From positions 1-7,160 of the forward strand of contig JADQBU010000375.1 of the NCBI GenBank assembly GCA_016278435.1: 7,160 bases of DNA, written 5' to 3'. Source of the stretch: Halanaerobiales bacterium. Lineage in GTDB: Bacteria; Bacillota; Halanaerobiia; Halanaerobiales; JADQBU01. A model generated the notes under the pieces. It was not told where the DNA came from, made no database searches, and was given only the letters and a program-made list of their open reading frames with translations. The number at the start of each line of letters is the position of its first letter. The stretch's first letter is position 1. Positions 1-5,400 of the stretch are shown here, piece after piece. The position numbers were made by a program, and so were the translations under genes.

Positions 1-422
1 TAATTACGGTAGTTCCAGGTCAAAGCAGCTCTGAAAAGTCCCAGCTCCTTGAATACCCGCAGTAAACCCGGTTCATTACTCAGAGGCTCCATTCCTTCCA
101 TCGATAATACAAGGCCGATCTCATCACCATCAAGTACCTCCTTCAGGGTTTGCTGGTCCCTGATCAATTTAAAGTCAGGACTCTCTTCAACCTGCCTGTA
201 TAGTTCTCCTATCTCGACCATTGCCTGTTTTAAAGAAGCCTCAGGATGAACCTCAGCATAAAGATTAACAAATAATATGTTAACTCCCCCGGCAGTTAAT
301 AGTTTTAAATGTTCTTCTACCAGGGCCTGCTGCCCCAGATGGTGGAACAGATTAAGCGGAATATCTGAATGGGCATCAATCACAATACTTTCCCGGTGTA
401 GTTCCTTAACTTCCTTATCCAT
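1..422 (-). CDS. Membrane dipeptidase-like metallopeptidase, family M19 (N-terminal part, runs off the left edge)
   Basis: The first 140 codons of a zinc dipeptidase of the renal/membrane dipeptidase family (M19) are visible; the rest lies beyond the window. Residues 16-22 (DAHSDIP) carry the His18-x-Asp20 metal-ligand pair. MEGMEPL (108-114) supplies the bridging glutamate Glu109, and the visible part ends in the family's LTWNYRN segment (134-140). The two later His ligands are outside. Known bacterial members hydrolyse dipeptides, several preferring a D-residue at the C-terminal position. There is no signal peptide, so the enzyme is probably cytoplasmic. It starts 43 nt after the LD-carboxypeptidase stop and is the seventh gene of the operon, suggesting it finishes breakdown of imported peptides, perhaps L-Ala-D-Glu. 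The ATG at 422 follows an AAAGGAG at 437-443 with a long 14-nt spacer. An in-frame GTG at 437 overlaps that site and is less likely. The family call is firm; the substrate is inferred. Confidence 0.9.
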   Translation of the reverse strand, partial: MDKEVKELHRESIVIDAHSDIPLNLFHHLGQQALVEEHLKLLTAGGVNILFVNLYAEVHPEASLKQAMVEIGELYRQVEESPDFKLIRDQQTLKEVLDGDEIGLVLSMEGMEPLSNEPGLLRVFKELGLFRAALTWNYRN

Positions 423-465
423 GTTTTCAGTCTTCACTCCTTTGTCTAATTTGCTTTTTGTTTCT

Positions 466-1419
466 TCAAGCTGTCGCCTGCTCAGTAATTATCAGTTCCT
501 GCTTATCAGCATCCATATAGGACTTGACCCCCATAGGTACTGTGGCCAGATCACGGCCGTGACCGAGGGGGAGACCGTGGAATGCCGGTATATCTAGACC
601 ACCTATATAATGTTCAAGGACATCATCAAAAGAAAGGCTGCCTGTCGGGCAGTCCGGCAGGTGTTCAAATACCTCACAGTCCTTGCATTCACCTATAACG
701 ATACCTACCGGTTCATCAAGCTTTCCGGCCATCTTTAACTGGTTTAAATTAAAATCAAATAACCAGGGTTCAGCCCTGACATCTTCCAGAAAGAGGATCT
801 TCCCCTTCAAATCCAGTTCATAAGGGGTACCCAGCAGACCTACAATCATGGTTACACATCCCCCTACTATCGGGGCCTCCACCTGCCCGGAATTAATCGT
901 ATATACATAGGGACCATTTTCCGATGGTTCGATCTTTCCTACCGGCTCCTGACCGAAGACAGCCTTCTTAAAATACTTTTCATTATAGGGGGTTGAGTAT
1001 TTTCTGGTCCAGCTGGAGATTCCGGGAGCATAGAAAGTTACCAGATCAGCCTGGGTCTGAAAACCAAGGTGAAGTGAAGTAATATCACTTTTGCCGGTAA
1101 CTATCTTGGGATCCTTACGGGCCAGGGAATAATCGATATCCGGTAAGATTCTACCCGATCCGTATCCACCCTGGGTGCAGAATAAGCCCCTGATATCAGG
1201 GTCAGCCAGCATAGTATTGATATCTTCTACCCGCTCTTCATCGGTCCCGGCCAGATAACCATATCTTTTCTGGACATTCTTACCTAAAACCGGCTCCAGT
1301 CCCCACTCCTTTAACTTATTAATCCCCTGTATGAGATCCGTTTTTTTATGAACCCTGGTAGCAGGAGAGACAATTCCAACCTTATCACCCTTCTTTAATC
1401 CCGGCGGTTTAATAGGCAT
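466..1419 (-). CDS. ldcA: LD-carboxypeptidase, peptidase family S66 (LdcA/MccF family)
   Basis: A cytoplasmic serine peptidase of 317 residues, close to the family's usual 300-345. Family members remove the C-terminal D-Ala from murein tetrapeptides; the MccF branch cleaves microcin C-type conjugates. Numbered from the ATG, the Ser-Glu-His triad is Ser111 (GKSD), Glu212 (FLEDV) and His287 (GLPLGHG). Other family marks are VGIVSPA near residues 14-20, YGYLAGTDEER near 53-63 and QGGYGSGRILP near 83-93. YLAG and GGYG favour the LdcA branch over MccF. Three motif positions differ from the pattern I remember: CTQGGYG for CxRGGYG, GKSD for GYSD, and FYAP for FHGP. There is no signal peptide. The ATG at 1419 lies 7 nt after AAAAGGAGG; a TTG at 1422 would be only 4 nt away, so the ATG is chosen. 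The gene starts 22 nt after the transporter ATPase stop and is surely co-transcribed with it. Confidence 0.92.
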   Translation of the reverse strand: MPIKPPGLKKGDKVGIVSPATRVHKKTDLIQGINKLKEWGLEPVLGKNVQKRYGYLAGTDEERVEDINTMLADPDIRGLFCTQGGYGSGRILPDIDYSLARKDPKIVTGKSDITSLHLGFQTQADLVTFYAPGISSWTRKYSTPYNEKYFKKAVFGQEPVGKIEPSENGPYVYTINSGQVEAPIVGGCVTMIVGLLGTPYELDLKGKILFLEDVRAEPWLFDFNLNQLKMAGKLDEPVGIVIGECKDCEVFEHLPDCPTGSLSFDDVLEHYIGGLDIPAFHGLPLGHGRDLATVPMGVKSYMDADKQELIITEQATA

Positions 1420-1426
1420 CAATAAT

Positions 1427-1435
1427 CCTCCTTTT
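1427..1435 (-). promoter_or_regulatory. Ribosome binding site that decides the LD-carboxypeptidase start
   Basis: AAAAGGAGG lies 7 nt before the ATG at 1419 and only 4 nt before the in-frame TTG at 1422. The spacing favours the ATG, shortening the longest open frame by one residue. Confidence 0.75.
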
Positions 1436-1441
1436 AATTTT

Positions 1442-2431
1442 TTAGACTAGATGACAGGAGACAAATCTGTCTTTCTCCACTTCCCTGAGCAGCGGCCTCT
1501 CTTCCCGGCAGCAGGGTTGGGCATAGGAACAGCGCGGATGAAACTTACAACCTCTGGGCGGTGAAGACGGATCCGGTATTTCACCCTCCAGAAGTTTCCT
1601 GTCAGTACCACTGCTGCGCTCAGGATTGGGAATCACTGAAACCAGAGCCTTTGTATAGGGATGTGCCGGTGAACCTATAATCTGCTCAGCACCTCCAATT
1701 TCAACGATATTGCCGGAATACATGACAGCTATCCGGTCTGAAATTAACCAGGCCAGGGAAAGGTCATGAGTTATAAATAGATAACTGATTTGCTTATTAT
1801 CCCTGAGTTCCATCATCAACTTCAGGATACCCGATCTGATGGAAAGATCCAGCATCGTTACCGGCTCATCAGCAACGATAAACTTCGGTTTTAAAACCAG
1901 GGCACTGGCTATAGCAATTCTCTGCCTCTGTCCCCCACTTAACTCATGGGGATATCTTATGAAATAATCCCTGGGATTTTTAAGGCCGGCATCTGATAAG
2001 GCCCGGGCTACTCGTTCTTCTTTTTCTTTTGTATTATCACAGATTCTATTGACCTCCAGCGGCTCGGCCACTGTTGCAAATACCGTCTGCCGCGGATTCA
2101 GTGATTCATAGGGATCCTGAAAAATTATCTGTGCCTGCTGGCGAAACTCCCGCAGTTCCTTCTGGGTCAGCAGACTCAGATCCTGTCCCCTGAAATATAC
2201 CTTGCCTCCAGTTGGCTCAACCAGCCTCAGGATGGCTTTACCGGTAGTCGTCTTCCCACAGCCAGACTCCCCGGCCAGACTTAAAATCTCCCCTTTTTTG
2301 AGGTTAAAATTAACACCATCAACCGCCCGGATTCTGGGAACCTCCCGGGAAAGAAGATTATTTAAAAAGCCAGAACGGGCCTCAAAATGAACTTCTAAAT
2401 TCTTAACTTCCAGAATATTTCTATCATCCAC
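1442..2431 (-). CDS. dppF: Peptide ABC transporter ATP-binding protein, DppF/OppF type
   Basis: The second nucleotide-binding subunit of the importer. It should pair with the DppD-type ATPase on the cytoplasmic face and power peptide uptake. Numbered from the GTG at 2431 (329 residues): Walker A GESGCGKTT at 54-62, Q-loop Gln105 (IIFQDPY), ABC signature LSGGQ at 164-168, Walker B FIVADEP at about 184-190, and switch His222 (ITHD). The D-loop reads TMLD rather than the usual SALD. The C-terminal oligopeptide-transporter domain has HPYTKAL, then a cysteine set at 295, 301, 307/308 and 326 in the GCxFxxRC arrangement, which binds a [4Fe-4S] cluster in a structurally studied DppD homologue. Two in-frame GTG codons compete. 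The one at 2440 touches the AAGGTGA ribosome site, while the one at 2431 is 9 nt away and is preferred. The gene overlaps the end of dppD by 8 nt, which points to translational coupling. Confidence 0.93.
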   Translation of the reverse strand: MDDRNILEVKNLEVHFEARSGFLNNLLSREVPRIRAVDGVNFNLKKGEILSLAGESGCGKTTTGKAILRLVEPTGGKVYFRGQDLSLLTQKELREFRQQAQIIFQDPYESLNPRQTVFATVAEPLEVNRICDNTKEKEERVARALSDAGLKNPRDYFIRYPHELSGGQRQRIAIASALVLKPKFIVADEPVTMLDLSIRSGILKLMMELRDNKQISYLFITHDLSLAWLISDRIAVMYSGNIVEIGGAEQIIGSPAHPYTKALVSVIPNPERSSGTDRKLLEGEIPDPSSPPRGCKFHPRCSYAQPCCREERPLLREVEKDRFVSCHLV

Positions 2432-3404
2432 TAGTATCACTCACCTTAGAATCCACTAATAAACAAGCACAATGATGATCCTCTGTAACCGAAACCAGAA
2501 CTGGCTTTTTTCTTTCACATTCAGCCACTGCTTCCGGGCAGCGGGCAAAAAAACGGCATCCAGCAGGGGGATTAATTAAATCAGGTGGACTGCCCGGTAT
2601 CGGAGGTATCAGTTCCCGTTTTTGCCCGATACTCGGGATGGCTTTCATCAACGATTTCGTATAAGGGTGGAGCGGCTGCTTAAAAAGTATATCTGTCGGT
2701 GCATATTCCACAATATGGCCGGCATACATGACCACAATTTTATCACAGGTTTCCCCCACACAGGCCAGATCATGGGAGATCAAAAGTAACCCCAGTCCCT
2801 GTTCTTTCCGCAAATCTTCCAGCAGCTGTAGAACCTGAGCCTGGACCATAACATCCAGCCCTGTTGTCGGTTCATCACCAATAACGACAAAGGGATCACA
2901 GGAAAGAGCCATGGCTATCATAACCCGCTGTCTCATTCCTCCACTGAATTCATGGGGATAATCTCTGACTCTTTCTCTATCAATTTCAACCTTTTCAAAG
3001 AGATCTCCCGTCCTCTCCCAGCATTCTTTATCTGAAAGATGATTATAATGAACCTTGATTGCTTCTACAATCTGGGTTCCAACAGTCCGGACCGGGTTCA
3101 GGGCATTCATCGCTCCCTGAAAAATTATTGAAATTTCTTTCATCCGGATCTGTCTCATTTCCTCTTCTGTATACCCGGCTATATCCCGGCCATTGATATT
3201 TATACTTCCTCCCATAATTTCTCCATTTTCCGGTAGCAGCCTGATCAGGGATAGAGCAGCTGTTGTTTTACCACAGCCCGATTCACCTACAAGCCCCAGC
3301 CCCTCCCCTTTTTCCAGGGAAAAACTGATATTCTCACAGGCCTTAACCATACCTTTTCTCAACTTATAATAAGTTGTAAGACTCTCTACCTCAAGTATAC
3401 TCAT
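2424..3404 (-). CDS. dppD: Peptide ABC transporter ATP-binding protein, DppD/OppD type
   Basis: The first nucleotide-binding subunit of the importer, 326 residues, typical length for DppD/OppD. Visible motifs: Walker A GESGCGKTT at 40-48, Q-loop Gln96 (IIFQGAMNALNP, the form typical of this subfamily), signature FSGGM at 153-157, Walker B VVIGDEPT at 173-180 with D-loop TGLD, and switch His211 (ISHD). FSGGM rather than LSGGQ, together with FQGAMNALNP, marks the D-type rather than the F-type subunit. The C-terminal peptide-transporter domain has HPYTKSL and a cysteine set at 283, 289, 296 and 312/314 (GCRFFARCPEA...), matching the [4Fe-4S]-binding arrangement seen in a DppD homologue. The ATG follows a long purine-rich ribosome site (GGAGGAGGGAG) and overlaps the permease stop as ATGA, so translation is probably coupled to the upstream gene. 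It should form a heterodimer with the DppF-type protein. Confidence 0.95.
   Translation of the reverse strand: MSILEVESLTTYYKLRKGMVKACENISFSLEKGEGLGLVGESGCGKTTAALSLIRLLPENGEIMGGSININGRDIAGYTEEEMRQIRMKEISIIFQGAMNALNPVRTVGTQIVEAIKVHYNHLSDKECWERTGDLFEKVEIDRERVRDYPHEFSGGMRQRVMIAMALSCDPFVVIGDEPTTGLDVMVQAQVLQLLEDLRKEQGLGLLLISHDLACVGETCDKIVVMYAGHIVEYAPTDILFKQPLHPYTKSLMKAIPSIGQKRELIPPIPGSPPDLINPPAGCRFFARCPEAVAECERKKPVLVSVTEDHHCACLLVDSKVSDTSG
2441..2447 (-). promoter_or_regulatory. Ribosome binding site inside the end of dppD that decides the dppF start
   Basis: AAGGTGA, part of the AAGGAGGTGA consensus, lies within the last codons of dppD. It directly abuts the GTG at 2440 and is 9 nt from the in-frame GTG at 2431, so the second GTG is the better start. 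Confidence 0.6.
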
Positions 3405-4288
3405 CGCTCCCTCCTCCTTAAGCGGGGATTAAGTACCTCATCCAGGGCATTCCCCACAAAGGTAAATCCCAGCACTACTGAGACTACTGCCAGTCCCGGC
3501 GGAATAATCCACCACCAGGCTCCGATAATTGTGGCCCCGGCTTCAAAGGCAAAGTGGAGCATCATCCCCCAGCTTACCCGGGTAGGGTCACCCATACCGA
3601 GAAAGCTGAGTGTCGTTTCTGAGAGAATGGCAATCGCCGTTACCAGTATCGTGTTGGCAAAGATCAGAGGGAAAACATTGGGTAGAATATGGCTGAACAT
3701 GATATGAAAGTTGCTGGAACCTATGGCCCGCGCCCTTTCAATAAAAGGACGTTCCTTGATACTCAGGGTCTGCGAGCGAATAATACGGGCCGTACTGGCC
3801 CAGCTGGTAATACCGATGACTAAAATGACATTTAAAAGATTAGCACCCAGGATAGCTGTTAACACCAGCATCAGGGGCAACCAGGGAATTACCAGAAAGA
3901 CATCTGTTAATCTCATAAGGATTGCATCAATTGTGCCACCATAATATCCAGAGGAAATACCGATTACTGCCCCGATGAGCATGGATATAATTGTAGAGGT
4001 AATCCCGACCAGTAGAGATATTCTGGAGCCTCTAACCAGCCCGGCCAGAACATCTTTCCCAAGGTCATCTGTTCCCAGCCAGTGCTCTGAATCCGGCGGA
4101 TTCAGGATGGTTGAGATCTCTTCCACCGAGGCAGCATTATAGGATATAAGATAAGGACCGATAATTGCCATCAGGGCAAATAGAACCAGTATACCCAGAC
4201 CAATTAATCCGGTCTTGTTCTGTCTAAATGTCTTCCAGAAAGATGAGAATTTTTTCTTGATTAAAAGTACAGTTCGATTATCTGACAT
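3401..4288 (-). CDS. dppC: Peptide ABC transporter permease, DppC/OppC type
   Basis: An inner-membrane channel subunit of the importer, 295 residues. A short basic cytoplasmic N-terminus leads into the OppC N-terminal segment (NKTGLIGLGILVLF, about 24-37), the first membrane span. Next comes the subfamily hallmark HWLGTDDLGKDV (69-80), then about five more hydrophobic spans near 89-113, 128-147, 150-166, 205-226 and 256-280. The cytoplasmic EAA loop that docks on the ATPases is FIERARAIGSSNFHIMFSHI (about 182-201), followed by LPNVFP. The C-terminus, GNALDEVLNPRLRRRER, is also typical. The ATG lies 7 nt after GGAGGT. The gene begins 15 nt after the DppB-type stop and its stop overlaps the dppD start (ATGA). 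It should pair with the DppB-type permease. Whether it serves di-, oligo- or murein peptides cannot be read from this subunit. Confidence 0.95.
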   Translation of the reverse strand: MSDNRTVLLIKKKFSSFWKTFRQNKTGLIGLGILVLFALMAIIGPYLISYNAASVEEISTILNPPDSEHWLGTDDLGKDVLAGLVRGSRISLLVGITSTIISMLIGAVIGISSGYYGGTIDAILMRLTDVFLVIPWLPLMLVLTAILGANLLNVILVIGITSWASTARIIRSQTLSIKERPFIERARAIGSSNFHIMFSHILPNVFPLIFANTILVTAIAILSETTLSFLGMGDPTRVSWGMMLHFAFEAGATIIGAWWWIIPPGLAVVSVVLGFTFVGNALDEVLNPRLRRRER

Positions 4289-4303
4289 CTATATGACCTC
4301 CAT

Positions 4304-5278
4304 TTAAGAGAGCTTAACCCGGGGATCAAGATAACTGTAAAGAATATCTGCACAGAAGTTAGCCCCAACTACACATGTTGTCAGAAAAAGAAATAGACCC
4401 TGTAGCAGTGGGTAATCCCGGTTTAACAGAGCAGTATACATCAATCTACCCAGTCCCGGCCAGGAGAAAACAGTTTCAACCTGGATGGCACCGGCTATTA
4501 CAAACCCCAGATTTATGGCCACCATTGAAACCAGTGGCAGCAGGGCATTGGGAACAGCATGTCTTTTCAAAAGTTGAATATAGGAAATCCCCTTGGCCCG
4601 GGCGGTTATAATATAATCTTCATTCAGAACCTCAATTACTGAATTTCGCATAATAATAGCATAACCCCCGATATAAATCAGGGTAAAAGTCAGCACCGGC
4701 AAAAATAAGTGCCTGAGGGAAGTCATGAACTGATCAAGCAGAGAAGAATAGGCAACCCCGGGCAGGGACATCAATCCTGTCGGGAAAACCCTTAAATATA
4801 CTGCAAAAAACATAACCATTAAAATTCCAAACCAGAAAGCCGGGGTTGAATATAATATCAAACAGATTCCCAGACCAATAATATCAATTTTAGTTCCCCG
4901 CTTCCAGGCTACGACTACACCGATGATAATTCCCAGAAAAATAGAAATAATTGTACCAGTTCCTACCAGAATAAGAGTTGCTGGTACCCTTTCCATGATA
5001 ATATTAAGAACAGGTTCCCGGTAATAAAAAGAAGACCCCAGGTTCCCGTGCAATAAGTCTTTTAAATAGTAAATAAACTGGGTATACCAGGGCAAATCAA
5101 GTCCAAACTGGGCCCTGATTTCAGCCAGGGCATCTACAGAAATCCGGGGGTTTCTGATTAAAACCCTGATCGGGTCACCGGGCATAACCCTGAACAGAAA
5201 ATAATTAAATATCAGAACAATAAAGATCGTTATCATGGCCTGCATAAATTTTTTAAGCAGGTATTTGCGATTATTCAA
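4304..5278 (-). CDS. dppB: Peptide ABC transporter permease, DppB/OppB type
   Basis: The other membrane channel subunit, 324 residues, full length for DppB/OppB. The first span (about 11-31) is followed by the family motif FRVMPGDPIR (29-38) and an external region with FGLDLPWYTQFIYYLKDLLHGNLG. Further spans lie near 100-124, 135-161, 188-210, 244-266 and 292-314. The EAA loop contacting the ATPases is DYIITARAKGISYIQLLKRH (221-240). ETVFSWPGLGRL (268-279) and a DPRV C-terminus are conserved in the family. The start is TTG: a TGA stop lies in frame just upstream, an AAGGTGG ribosome site sits 7 nt before the TTG, and the resulting N-terminus resembles other DppB proteins. The next ATG (residue 12) would cut into the first span. 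The gene follows the binding protein after a 122-nt spacer containing a hairpin, and is followed by dppC after 15 nt. Confidence 0.95.
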   Translation of the reverse strand: MNNRKYLLKKFMQAMITIFIVLIFNYFLFRVMPGDPIRVLIRNPRISVDALAEIRAQFGLDLPWYTQFIYYLKDLLHGNLGSSFYYREPVLNIIMERVPATLILVGTGTIISIFLGIIIGVVVAWKRGTKIDIIGLGICLILYSTPAFWFGILMVMFFAVYLRVFPTGLMSLPGVAYSSLLDQFMTSLRHLFLPVLTFTLIYIGGYAIIMRNSVIEVLNEDYIITARAKGISYIQLLKRHAVPNALLPLVSMVAINLGFVIAGAIQVETVFSWPGLGRLMYTALLNRDYPLLQGLFLFLTTCVVGANFCADILYSYLDPRVKLS

Positions 5279-5285
5279 TTTGCCG

Positions 5286-5292
5286 CCACCTT
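5286..5292 (-). promoter_or_regulatory. Ribosome binding site for the TTG start of dppB
   Basis: AAGGTGG lies 7 nt before the TTG at 5278, at the right distance, and no ATG or GTG is available in frame before the upstream TGA. This supports a true TTG start. Confidence 0.7.
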
Positions 5293-5296
5293 CCTT

Positions 5297-5359
5297 TCAC
5301 ATCACCTTGTCTATACTCCTCGGCATCATCCATATACACAGGTTGGAAAGAGAGGCCAT
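5297..5359 (-). other. Possible 20-codon leader-type small ORF in the binding-protein/permease spacer (speculative)
   Basis: An ATG at 5359 opens a 20-residue frame (begins MASLSNLC, ends SIDKVM) closed by TGA at 5297-5299, just before the dppB ribosome site. An AAGGAGGGG lies 10-11 nt upstream of the ATG. However, that purine run and the ATG form the two arms of the hairpin at 5347-5379, so the ribosome site may be only a by-product of the stem. The peptide resembles no family I know. It could be a translated coupling peptide or chance. Confidence 0.15.
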
Positions 5360-5379
5360 TGAAATTACGGCCCCTCCTT
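5347..5379 (-). terminator. Intergenic hairpin between binding-protein gene and permease gene (attenuator or mRNA-stabilising stem)
   Basis: On the transcribed strand, AAGGAGGGGCCGT pairs along its whole length with ATGGCCTCTCTTT (13 bp, three of them G-U), closing a 7-nt loop AATTTCA. It begins 21 nt after the binding-protein stop. The stem is followed by CCAACC rather than a run of U, so a complete intrinsic terminator is unlikely. A partial terminator, or a barrier to 3' exonucleases, would leave more binding-protein mRNA than permease mRNA, as known for other binding-protein-dependent operons. The pairing is seen directly; the function is inferred. Confidence 0.6.
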
Positions 5380-5400
5380 CTACCAGTTCAGGCTTTTCTG

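Noticed and set aside
277..597. Plus-strand open frame of about 106 codons
   Set aside because: It lies opposite the M19 gene start and the LD-carboxypeptidase end, has low-complexity Ser/Cys/Leu content and no recognisable domain; it is a shadow frame.
466..1419. LD-carboxypeptidase as an MccF-type microcin immunity protein
   Set aside because: YLAGTDEER and GGYGSGR fit the LdcA branch better, the length is shorter than typical MccF, and no microcin biosynthesis gene is in view. It is kept only as an alternative.
6..5278. Frameshifts or gene decay in the transporter genes
   Set aside because: All five transporter genes are full length with intact key motifs; nothing suggests a broken gene.
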